Source: a virus
Length of the DNA stretch: 27,613 nt
IMG/VR virus record: IMGVR_UViG_3300042890_000061
Coordinates: 1 to 27,613 of that record
Strand: one strand, 5' to 3'
Positions 7,606 to 17,100 of this stretch are shown one piece after another. Below the pieces are notes generated by a model that was not told the DNA's origin, searched no databases, and saw nothing but the letters and a program-made list of their open reading frames with translations. Positions within the stretch are counted from its first letter, which is position 1. Every line of letters starts with the position of its first letter. Position numbers and translations under genes: made by a program.

Positions 7606-7613
7606 TATTTATA
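7606..7613 (-). promoter_or_regulatory. T4-type late promoter box before gp13 (TATAAATA)
   Basis: This is an exact TATAAATA on the minus strand, 30 bases before the gp13 ATG and directly downstream of the hairpin terminator at 7621-7657. The terminator followed by a promoter separates the adhesin operon from the neck/terminase operon. Confidence 0.85.
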
Positions 7614-7620
7614 ATAAGGA

Positions 7621-7657
7621 GAAAATAAAAAAAAGGAACCATATAGGTTCCTTTTTT
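7621..7657 (-). terminator. Strong intrinsic terminator after the adhesin operon
   Basis: A perfect 12-bp stem pairs 7629-7640 with 7646-7657 (AAAAAAGGAACC against GGTTCCTTTTTT) around a 5-base loop. Because the stem itself begins with A6 and ends with T6, a U-tract follows in both directions. It can therefore act bidirectionally. Here it ends minus-strand transcripts of the 81-aa gene 15 bases after that gene's stop. Confidence 0.92.
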
Positions 7658-7672
7658 GTAGCAAGGTTAAAT

Positions 7673-7918
7673 TTAATCTACTATTGCATCATCAGGTAAA
7701 GGTCGTGGTCGATTTTCTTCTGGAGTTTCAACTACAGATATAATCTCGAATTCACTTGCAGTCCAAGGTGAGCTAAAAGAAATCAAATGTAGTGCTTGAT
7801 TTTTAACTTCATCTATAGACGCAGAATCTTCACACTCTACTGCCCTAAGTTTTCCTAATGCAGAATGACCAGAATCATGCTCTATTGGTTTTTTATATGT
7901 TACATCGTAATATTTCAT
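7673..7918 (-). CDS. Small protein of unknown function downstream of the adhesin
   Basis: I do not recognise the 81-aa product. It begins MKYYDVTYKKPIEHDSGH and is acidic, with an amphipathic stretch near the middle and a Pro-rich end (ENRPRPLPDD). There is no signal peptide, membrane segment or known catalytic motif. It has a good AAGGA Shine-Dalgarno, starts 14 bases after the adhesin stop and is followed at once by the strong terminator. It is therefore the last gene of the fibre/adhesin operon. Small genes in this position often encode fibre assembly factors or chaperones (as T4 gp38 or gp57A do), but nothing in the sequence proves this. The ribosome site and operon position support it as a real gene. 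Confidence 0.75.
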   Translation of the reverse strand: MKYYDVTYKKPIEHDSGHSALGKLRAVECEDSASIDEVKNQALHLISFSSPWTASEFEIISVVETPEENRPRPLPDDAIVD

Positions 7919-7932
7919 TTGATTTATTTTCC

Positions 7933-9177
7933 TTATGCCGCATTAGATGGGAAACTTCTTCCACTACCGTGAATAACTCGAACAGCACCTCGGCCACCAA
8001 AACCAGCCTGTCCTTGGTCATTTGATCCTGCTCCACCACCACCATAAAGTCCACCAAAAGACTGAGAAGCATTTTGATGCTGTGTACCGTGTGCTGGGCC
8101 GCCTGCGTAGCCACTACCACCAGTTCCACCACCACTACCGCCACCACCACCGCCACCGCCCTGTGGTCCATCCATATATTTGTCATTACCTCTAGGACCA
8201 TTAGGACCCTGCCCGAATAGTCCTACACCGCCACCGCCACCGGCTGATGATGTCCCGTCTACAATCGACCCACCTCCACCACCACCGCCACCAGAACCGG
8301 CCGATGCGCTTGAACCAGAACCGCTAGGATTTCCACCACCAGAACCTCCAGTGCCAGAATAACCACCAGCACCGCCGCCTCCTGGCGCACAGTTATTAAC
8401 TAAGTCTGTGCCGCCTTGACCGCCGTTACCACCGCCATCTCCAGCATGACTTCCGCCAGGACCACCATATCCGTGTGGGTTACCATATCCTGCGCTATCT
8501 CCTACTATTGGCCAATCACCCTTTTTACCACCAAAACCAGCAACAGTTCCAGTAGAGTTAAAATAACTTGTAGCACCTGACTGTCCAGTGACCTGACCTT
8601 CACTAGGCATACCTGCGCCCCACATTTGTGAAGGACCAGGTCCAAGCCCGCCGCCGTAACCCACAACTACTGTATATCCACTTCCTGGCGTAACTGGAAT
8701 TGAATTTTTCCAACCAAGTCCAGCACCACCACCAGCACCACCAGTATTATAAGATACTCCTCCTCCACCACCGCCGACTGCTACAACAGAAACAGATGTG
8801 ACACCTGCTGGCGCTGTAAACGTGTATGTGCCTGCTGTAGTGAACACTTCTTCACCAGACGGTGCATCTGTAGTAACAGAAGCACTAGCATCAGATGCAG
8901 AACCTGTTCCAACAGCATTCGTTGCAGTAACAGTAAACGTGTAAGATGTTGCGGCTGTTAAACCACTAACTGTAATGGGTGAACTGCTACCAGTTCCAGT
9001 CACGCCGCCTGGACTTGATGTGACTGTAAAGCCAGTAATTGCAGAACCACCATTGTTTGCTGGTGCGCTAAATGCTACTGAAACAGTAGTACCGCCAGTA
9101 ACTGTTGCGACTACGCTTGTTGGTGCGCCGGGTGGCGAAGCACCCGCTCCGCCAATCATCATTGCTCTAATAGACAT
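7933..9177 (-). CDS. Tail-tip adhesin: fibronectin type III domain plus polyglycine region
   Basis: The 414-aa product has a fibronectin type III domain at about residues 15-107 (APTSVVATVTGGTTVSVAFS, ITGFTVTSSPGG, SYTFTVTATNAVGTGSAS). A linking beta segment with TTAGTYTFTAPAGVTSVSVV follows, then about 270 residues of extremely glycine-rich sequence broken by short variable non-glycine segments. The end, GRGAVRVIHGSGRSFP, is a common terminus of glycine-rich phage fibre proteins. The layout resembles T-even gp38-type adhesins, in which polyglycine helices form a sandwich that displays receptor-binding loops; that comparison is by architecture and not by alignment. It shares one base with the fibre stop (TAATG), so the two are coupled. 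The GGN codons make this the most GC-rich gene in the window. Confidence 0.85.
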   Translation of the reverse strand: MSIRAMMIGGAGASPPGAPTSVVATVTGGTTVSVAFSAPANNGGSAITGFTVTSSPGGVTGTGSSSPITVSGLTAATSYTFTVTATNAVGTGSASDASASVTTDAPSGEEVFTTAGTYTFTAPAGVTSVSVVAVGGGGGGVSYNTGGAGGGAGLGWKNSIPVTPGSGYTVVVGYGGGLGPGPSQMWGAGMPSEGQVTGQSGATSYFNSTGTVAGFGGKKGDWPIVGDSAGYGNPHGYGGPGGSHAGDGGGNGGQGGTDLVNNCAPGGGGAGGYSGTGGSGGGNPSGSGSSASAGSGGGGGGGGSIVDGTSSAGGGGGVGLFGQGPNGPRGNDKYMDGPQGGGGGGGGSGGGTGGSGYAGGPAHGTQHQNASQSFGGLYGGGGAGSNDQGQAGFGGRGAVRVIHGSGRSFPSNAA

Positions 9178-10883
9178 TAGGTTAATCCTCCGCCATTGAT
9201 TACGAACTCATTAGAAGCAACGCATAGAACAGTACATACGCCTCTCAATGCAAGACTTCTATTACCTGTGTTTGATGTACCAGCTTGTCTCAATGTAACG
9301 CTACCGCCTTGAGTGATAGTGATTGTAGATGCTGAGTTATTGTAGATTGTAAAGTTATCGCCAACTGCGAATACGCCAGATGGAACTGTCACACCTGCTG
9401 TAGTGTTAATGAATCTACCAATGTCAGCAACTGTCGCTGTATATGAACCAGACTGTGCATTTGGAGCCAATGCTCTCAAATTACCGTATTGGTCATGCAC
9501 TATGTCTGCATGAACTCGACCAGCAACACCAACACCACCTGTTACAATAATAGTACCTGTCGTGTTACTTGTAGATGCTGTACCACCAACTGCTTCAACT
9601 GCACCTAGATACATTGTTGAATACGTTGCACCAGTAAAGTTAACTGTGTTTGATGGTCTGTTAGAGATACCAGAGAACAACTTGAATTTTCCAGAATCAC
9701 TTGCATCACGAACAAGACCAGAATACTTAGTGCCACTGGATGTAAATTCACCAATAACACCTAAGTCTAGTACGTCAGCGGCATTGTTTGCACCCAAGAA
9801 AATAAGTGGATTATCAACGCTCAATGATGATGTAGAAACTGTGTTACCGCCACCACCAAGTGTAATTGTACCTGTAATTGCTACGTTACCACCAATGTTC
9901 AAGTTACCAACAAGACCAATACCACCGTTAACTGTCAAAGCACCTGTTGTTGTGTTTGAAGATTGGGTATCAATTTCAATATGAATGTTTTGACCTGGAG
10001 TAATAACCATCTGTGTGTTATTTGCAGGGTCATCGAAACCGTCAGCAGAGAAAATAATCTTGTTGCCTGAACCATTACCTGAAGTACCGATAACTAAGTC
10101 ACCAGACTCTACTGTTCCGATAGGAGCAGAGTACAACAAGTAAGCATCGTCAGCTTTAGTAACACTGAAAGCACCTTGGTCATAGTTTGTTGAGTTAACA
10201 CCCATAGAAACCCAACCATCTGCCGTGTTACCCGTAGCGTGAATTGCAATGAACTCTGCGTATGCATTAGCGCCTTCACTCTGGTTGACAATCAACATGT
10301 CAACAGGTGCGTCTACTGTCGTGATACCGAATACTTTGTGTGTGTCAGAGTCATCGCCTTTTGCTGTTGCCCAAGCCTCTAAGTCACCACCAGCACCAAC
10401 GTGCCACTCGCCGTGAATGTGATTTGCGTCTACTCTACCAGTTCCAACTGCATCACCCACTGATGTTAGAATCAAACTGCCGTTTGCTGGATAGTAAACT
10501 GCATTGTTTGCGCCAGAACCGAATGTAGTAGTTCCAGTTAATGTAGATGTGCCGTTAGAAACTAAGTTTCCAGCAGTTACTGTTCCTGCAACTGACAATG
10601 CATTTGTGGTTGTGTTGAATGTCATTCCAGAATCATCGGTGATTAATCCAGATGTTCCAACAACAGCAACTCGACCAGAAGTCAATGATCCTGAAGTAAT
10701 ACTCGTAATGGACGCATTAACTACGCTGACTGTATTACCGGAAAACGTTGTAGCATAAACAATACGTCTACTTCCTTCCGGAGTTTCGGCTGTTATTTGG
10801 TCTATCGTATTAGCGGCGTCATTGTATGACTGTCTAAATTCGTTAAACGTATTTGCTAACGCTACTTGTGATGGAATTGTCAT
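9177..10883 (-). CDS. Tail fibre protein
   Basis: The 568-aa product is a beta-structured tail fibre. It starts with a short helical segment (VALANTFNEFRQSYNDAANT), probably the attachment end. Many short Thr/Ser/Gly-rich beta repeats follow (ALSVAGTVTAGNLVSNGTST, ALTVNGGIGLVGNLNIGGNV). Residues about 330-410 carry a module frequent in marine phage fibres: TVSTSSLSVDNPLIFLG, then LDLGVIGEF, then YSGLVRDASDSGKFKLF. The C-terminal part has a SGSYTATVADIGRFINT segment and ends in VINGGGLT. It is co-transcribed with the adhesin that follows, which may cap its tip. The ATG overlaps the stop of the 84-aa gene (ATGA), and a late promoter box lies within that upstream gene. No intramolecular chaperone or enzymatic domain was seen. 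Confidence 0.88.
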   Translation of the reverse strand: MTIPSQVALANTFNEFRQSYNDAANTIDQITAETPEGSRRIVYATTFSGNTVSVVNASITSITSGSLTSGRVAVVGTSGLITDDSGMTFNTTTNALSVAGTVTAGNLVSNGTSTLTGTTTFGSGANNAVYYPANGSLILTSVGDAVGTGRVDANHIHGEWHVGAGGDLEAWATAKGDDSDTHKVFGITTVDAPVDMLIVNQSEGANAYAEFIAIHATGNTADGWVSMGVNSTNYDQGAFSVTKADDAYLLYSAPIGTVESGDLVIGTSGNGSGNKIIFSADGFDDPANNTQMVITPGQNIHIEIDTQSSNTTTGALTVNGGIGLVGNLNIGGNVAITGTITLGGGGNTVSTSSLSVDNPLIFLGANNAADVLDLGVIGEFTSSGTKYSGLVRDASDSGKFKLFSGISNRPSNTVNFTGATYSTMYLGAVEAVGGTASTSNTTGTIIVTGGVGVAGRVHADIVHDQYGNLRALAPNAQSGSYTATVADIGRFINTTAGVTVPSGVFAVGDNFTIYNNSASTITITQGGSVTLRQAGTSNTGNRSLALRGVCTVLCVASNEFVINGGGLT

Positions 10884-11134
10884 AATTGTTCTCTCTCTTT
10901 AGTAATTTTTAATAATAGATGTTTGATTTCGCTGAGGTCTGACTTGATTATGTCTACTTCTCCACGAATCAATGCGATTTCGTTCGTACTCTTATTTATA
11001 TCAGAAATTTTTCTTTTCTGAATTTTATACTTTAAGAGAGAATCAATATCCGTATTTAGAATCGCTTTAGAATTCCTGTCTCTCTCTGTGAACCCACGGA
11101 CAGGTTCGGCAATTTTAATCTTTTCTACTATCAT
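10880..11134 (-). CDS. Small conserved-type phage protein with C-terminal coiled coil
   Basis: The 84-aa product is basic. Its N-terminus holds GFTERDRNSKAILNTDIDSL, and similar (R)D.(N/T)(S/N).AI.NTD segments occur in small proteins located before tail fibres in marine myophages. The C-terminal half has heptad-like spacing of Ile/Leu (IALIRGEVDIIKSDLSEIKH and onward), which predicts a coiled coil. It overlaps both neighbours by ATGA junctions: its start with the 2046-aa gene stop, its stop with the fibre start. A fibre-attachment or assembly role is possible but not shown. The tight coupling argues that it is real. Confidence 0.8.
   Translation of the reverse strand: MIVEKIKIAEPVRGFTERDRNSKAILNTDIDSLLKYKIQKRKISDINKSTNEIALIRGEVDIIKSDLSEIKHLLLKITKEREQL
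10993..11000 (-). promoter_or_regulatory. Internal late promoter box upstream of the tail fibre (TATAAATA)
   Basis: This is an exact TATAAATA on the minus strand, inside the coding region of the 84-aa gene and 109 bases before the fibre ATG. It would allow separate late transcription of the fibre, adhesin and 81-aa genes. Because it lies inside a gene, chance occurrence in AT-rich DNA is more likely than for the intergenic boxes. Confidence 0.55.
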
Positions 11135-14100
11135 GCTAGTGCAATTCCTCTTAAATCTTTAACTTTCGGAGCATAACTCGGATTGCTAGACAAGAAAACA
11201 ATCTTAATTGCGAAGTACTTGTACCCTTGGAATGTTCTTCCATCAGGTGTCGTATATGCAACTACATTATTTAGCACACGGAAAATGTCTTGTCCAGAAG
11301 CAACTGTAGAAAATGCAGATTCAACTGTCAATGATGTGTTATTTGCAATCGTAGAAACCACACGTTCTGTTCTAGCCGTACCAACTGCAATTATGTCACC
11401 AATCTTCAAGTCTTCAATGAAGCGAGTAGATGTGCCAATGACTGTTGTTGATACGTTAGAGATTGCAACTGTACCAGCAAGCAATTCAGAACCACCAGTT
11501 TTTGCTACAGACGGAACAACAAACTTTTCTTCTTTGTACTCATTCTGATTTAGTGTAAACGTTTCTGTTCCAACTAACTCCATAGGAGTATAGAATTTAT
11601 CGTCAAACGCATCTGTGTCGTTTTCGTTCAATAGCTTACAGTAAACTTTAACTGAAGTTCCTGGTGGACGATTAATTCTCAAGTAAGTGACCAAATCAGA
11701 CGCTTCAAATCCGTCATTCAACGTCACAACTTTAGTAATGTATCTAGATTGTGAAGAATACGGTCCTGTTGGATTCTCTTCATTACGAATAGTCATTGTT
11801 TGACTTTCCGCATTGGCTGTTGTAAAGTTAGTAGTAACTGTCAGATATGTATTATTTGCTACTGAAGCAACTCTACGATACTCATCTCCAAAGTAAGCAT
11901 ATTCACCAGGAAATACTTGTGAAGTAAAACTTGTACCAGAACCAATAACAATATTATTACTTGAGCCGTACGTAATTGTTCCACTCACACTTGTCTCAAA
12001 AGAATTATTGATAACGTTCTTATCGAAGTGGAAGATAATGTTCTCATCATCGATATATGGAGTAATATACTTATTCGATGTAGACAACGTTGCTCTTACT
12101 TGTAAAGACTTAAATCCATTTGTTGTCTCTGCTGAAGTCGTAGAGATTTGTTTTCTAGAACGAAGTATCAGTCTCTCATAATTCTTGATTGTTGTGTAAT
12201 CAGAATCAACTGCAAATGTACTGTCGGCAGTCTTAATGTCGTATGTGATATCTGTTCCAGGAAGAATTTGGTCACTAATAGCAGGAGTCAACGCATCATA
12301 TGTGAATGCAGTTGGTACTGAAATATTAGTCCAATACGCAAGTTTAGCAGAGGTATTAAACTCAGCAACTCTCATTGTAAACTTCATATCAGTATTTTGT
12401 TTTGCTGTCCATGTTCTGTCGGTAGAAGATGTGAATAGCAATCCACTATTGTATGCTTGTTCAATTCGTGTTTGTTTATCTGGTTCTGTTACATCAATTG
12501 CACCCAATTCAGCAACCCAAATTGCAAAGTCTGGATCATTGTTTTCAGGTTTAACTGCAAAGCAATATTCATTACCAGAATTTAAGTAAATAGGATTCTT
12601 GAATGTGAATTTTGTTGCCGCTGATGCATTATCGCTAACATTGATATTTCTATTATTAACAAGCGCAATGTCACCATCACTCACGAATTGTGGTGATGGA
12701 TATCCATTTTCAAGTTCACGAATTTCAATAGTAACGTTTCTGTTGTTATCTTGTGATTTTGTTTTGAAGAACAAATCAATAGAAGTCAAATAGAATCCTT
12801 TCGGATACGTATCTGGATCAACATAGAAACTCTGAGACAATGGGTCAGTACTTCTCACTGGTGGCGGAGGAATTGGCACACTTGCAGTTTCAACACGTTG
12901 AGAAGAAACAACTTTTCTACCCAAGTTTGTAATGTTGTCGGTATTGTTAAATGATACGTTGAACGGGCGAGAGTTAATTGTAACTGTACCAGTCTTCTGT
13001 ATAATACCTTGTGCAAATACGCTATTTCTTGCGCTAGTTAATGTTGTGCCTTCAGAATTCGTTGGGCTATCTGTGACTTTGAATTCACGCTGTCCTGTAT
13101 AGAATTTCTTAGAAGGAACTTCAAACAACAAATAAATTTGATTGTTCTTAACAATGAGTGGTTGTGATGTGTTTGCGCCATCAGCAATTACACGCCAAGT
13201 AACGTTTTCATCACCCAATGTTCCATCGCTATTAAATTTAGAATTTAACGTTTGTAATGTAGTAGAAGCGCCAATCAATTCAATTTGATAGCAATTTGCA
13301 GTAACATTAACGCCATCAAAGAATGCATAAACTCTAGAATTGTTTTTCAAACCTCTAGCTTGAATAGCGAATTCACGTTGACGCATCCAAAGTGCGGCTT
13401 CAACTTGAACAACTCTGTCAAATTTAACGTCTTGTGTAGAAGCAGTTGATTGATTACCAGATGCTAATTGATTGTATGCAACTTGAGTCGTTTGCTGTAA
13501 TGCAGTAGTGACGTTAAATTGTCCAACTTGAGTTGTCTGATCCGTTCCAGCAACAATTGCAGTTTGTTGAGTGCCACCAAGCCATTTTTGATTTAGTGGA
13601 GCAACTTCTGTATTCCATGCGTTAACTAGAGCCTTCCAGTTGTCTGCACCTTGGTCATCATTGTACACAACCGCTTGTGTCGGATCATTTACAACATCAA
13701 AGAAGTTATCAGTAAATGGCATGACAGACAATTCACCAGTCCAAACAAAGTTCAATTCTTCTGCGAGTCTTAATTGCTTAGAAGCATATTGTTGTTTTAG
13801 TCCAGGTGCTTCAACTTCAGTATACGGCAACATAATTTTGTTGCCAGAATTTATTGTTGTTGTTGATGCTGATGTAGAGTAACGAAGTCCAACCGTATTT
13901 GCATTATCTTGTAAGCAAGTTGCGAATTTATTTTTCTTGTCAATAGAACAATCTTTACCATCATTGGACGTAGATGCTACAGCCCAACCGGTAAATGGAT
14001 CAACAAGAATACCATTCTTGAATCTGTCTAAACCATCAGCATCCAATTCTGTTGTATCTGTTGCTTGTTTCTCTAAGAAACTCAATGCAGTAAAGTACTC

Positions 14101-17100
14101 AAGTCTTTCGAGTCTTTCATTCATCTTAGCAACATCACGCATTGTGAATCGTTTGTTTTTCAACAACTTGATTTTAACATCTGATGGTAATGATGGATAT
14201 GCTGGAATAGTTAATTCTGCAATCTCTAATGTATCAGGTTTAGTTGGTGGAGTCTCTGCTCTTTGATTACCTGCTTGTGCAGGAACACCATCGTTAATAC
14301 CGAACACACCACGATTGTTAATGTATACTTTAGCAATTCTGCCTTTGTAGTAAATCAAATCTGCGTCAAAGTCGGAACCAGATTCAGGAACACGAAGTCC
14401 AAATGTTGGAACTTGATATGTACCAACATCAATTGGATTTAAAGATGTGTTCGCAGTCTTAATTGGCCTAAAGTCAATACAATCACGCAACTTATAGAAT
14501 GCTTTGGTTGTCGGACTTGTAAAGTTAGGAATGTCACCAGTCGTAATTGTCGTGTTCGATGATACAGTATCATTAATTGGATATGAGTCAACTGACGCAT
14601 AACCAACACCTTGAGATGTATCGTGCGTAAAGTTATCGAAAACTGCTAACAATCTTCCAGTTGGAACGTAACCAGCAACTGGTGTAATTGTTCCATGCTC
14701 ATATGAATAATCACGCTGACCATTGTCTAATACGTAATTTGAAGTAACGTTTGTGTTTGCAGTAGAAGCAGCCACATCAAATGATGATGATTGATAAACA
14801 GCATGTAGCCGATAGATATCACCATAACCTAAACCAAACGGTCCAGAGATTCCATTGATGTGTGTGTTTGGATTGATGTTTGTTTGAGTATGGAAGTTTA
14901 ATGTCTTAACTTTCTCTCTAGCACTTGCTCTGTCCATAGATACAAGAATTTCAGCAGTAAATGTTGCATTCTCTTGAATGTCAATTTGTGCAGTACCTGG
15001 AGAAGTAACGTTAACACTTCTTGTGCTTCCTTTTCCACCATTAGCAGAAAGAGATAGAATTGTTCCTGATGGAATAATTTTAGTATGTGCAACGCCAGTA
15101 GCACCAGCACCATGCGCCGTTGCCAAAGTTAATGATGTAGCACTTGTAATAGATGCAATTCTATGTGTAGTAGTTGATCCGATTTTAATTAAATCGCCAA
15201 CATTGTATTGTGATGTAAATTGTGTGCCGCTACCAGTAACAGCAGTATTTGATACACCTACAGTAACAGTACCAGTCAACGCAGAAGTCTCTACGTTTGC
15301 ACCAGCATTGTTAACTACAACCATGTAGTAGTCATTTTTCTGAGTAGCATTTAATACATCCGTACCAACGAATGTTTCTGTAACAACGTCAGTCGCAACA
15401 GTCGCAACACCAGATGAGAATGAAACGCTAAATTTCTTTTTAAATCTAAATGCAGTTTCAACGTTTTCTGAAGAGTCACGTACAGTTCTAATTGCGTCAT
15501 ATGGCAATGGGAAAATCATCGTGTTGAACGATGTTTCTTGTAATACTGCACCGGCGGTAGTTGTTACAATATCAGCAAATCGTTTTGGTGTTGCAGAATC
15601 ATAAACGGCACGAACGTCAGCGAAGTTCTTACCTGAAAGCATTTCAATTTCGTACAAGTACAAATAGTATCTTGCATCGGCAGTACCTTTAGTACCACTC
15701 ACATATTCAATTGAACGCACTCTTGCAGTACCAATCGCATTACCAGCAACTGTTGCTGTTGAGTGCGCTAAGTTTGTAATAACTTGTTGTGGTGTGTCAT
15801 ACAAATCAACCAATGTCGATTCCATAATGTCCCAACCACCAACAACTTCTTTAACTTCAATGTATTGTCCATAATTGATTTGAGTCTTAGTCTGTTGCAC
15901 ATATGCTGTGCTAAGACCTTTTTGAAACTCAATTGGAGTTTTTGCAATAATTTGATTTCTATAACCAGACACATAAGATGTGAATGGATCAACTTCAACT
16001 AAAAGTAAATCTGAGTTACCGCCTTCAGTAGATACATATCTACCTCCGTTGGCGCCATTCAATAAATGCTCACGAACAGTAACGATTGGATCGGACAATG
16101 TATAATTACCAGATTCTTCATTTGTTCGTTTTGCTAAAACATCTTCCACTTTACTGTCAACAGTAATTGTTTTTCTTTTTCTAGCAACGCCAGTATCAAT
16201 TTCCGTAATCGTGATGAATTCATTTTCATCAGTAGTGGCATCTAATGCAACTTTAGTTAAAGTTGTATCAATTTTTAATCTATCAGCACCTGGTGCTTGT
16301 GCGTTAGGTGTTCCCTGTGCATTATCAACAAGTGATTGGTCTTCGATATAATCGACAAAAGACCTTGCTGGAACTAAACCAACCTTATAAGATGGTTGGT
16401 TTGAATATTTGTCGAGAATAATTGTTTGTGTGGAGTGCTTAACAAAATGGTCTGCAACATAAACAACGCCTTCAGAAACAGTAATCTTAGAACCGTAGTT
16501 ATAGATTTTCTCTGTTGCAAGTCCTTCGTCAACAACATTACGTACTGCGTTTGTTGTAGCCGCAGATGCATAGTTTCTGCCTGTTAGTGCTGAGGTAAAA
16601 AGTGTTTCTGAATTTGCGAACGTAGTATTGGCACGAAAATCAGCAACGGCAGTAACGTTAAGTACTTGGTCTGCACCAGTAGATAATATTGTATTTGCAG
16701 ATGTTGCAGTTAATGTTCCAGATGTGTTTGAAACAAAGATTTTAATTGCACCAGAAATTGGGTCTGTATAAAATGTTTCAATTGTAGCAGTATTACCCGT
16801 TGAAAAGGTAATTGTGTTTCCGGTTTGAAGCGTAGATGGTGCAACGTTTACTGTAAGAACTTGCGTTCCATTTGTCGCATAGCTAATAAACAATGTTTTA
16901 GGATCGTCTCCATCAATGTCTGTAACTAGTCCACAATATGCTTTGATGCCGCTGTTTGCGCCATATATTACAGTACCAACAAAATTCGCAACATCAACCG
17001 TGCTACCATTGTAGGTAGGTTGAAGTTTAACGAAACTTAAATTTAAGTCTAGATTTTGTTCGCAACCATCGACTAGTGCGCCTTGCTTGAAAAAATATTC

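Noticed and set aside
7893-8201. Minus-strand 102-aa ORF overlapping the adhesin end
   Set aside because: It lies in another frame of the adhesin gene, is rich in Val/Met as a frame artefact and has no independent signal.
8180-8362. Plus-strand proline-rich ORF opposite the adhesin
   Set aside because: It is the reverse complement of glycine-rich codons (GGN gives CCN), so it is a shadow of the adhesin gene with no ribosome site of its own.
8000-8400. Repetitive CCACCACC tracts considered as CRISPR or tandem-repeat DNA
   Set aside because: They are irregular glycine codon runs within a reading frame, without fixed repeats and spacers.
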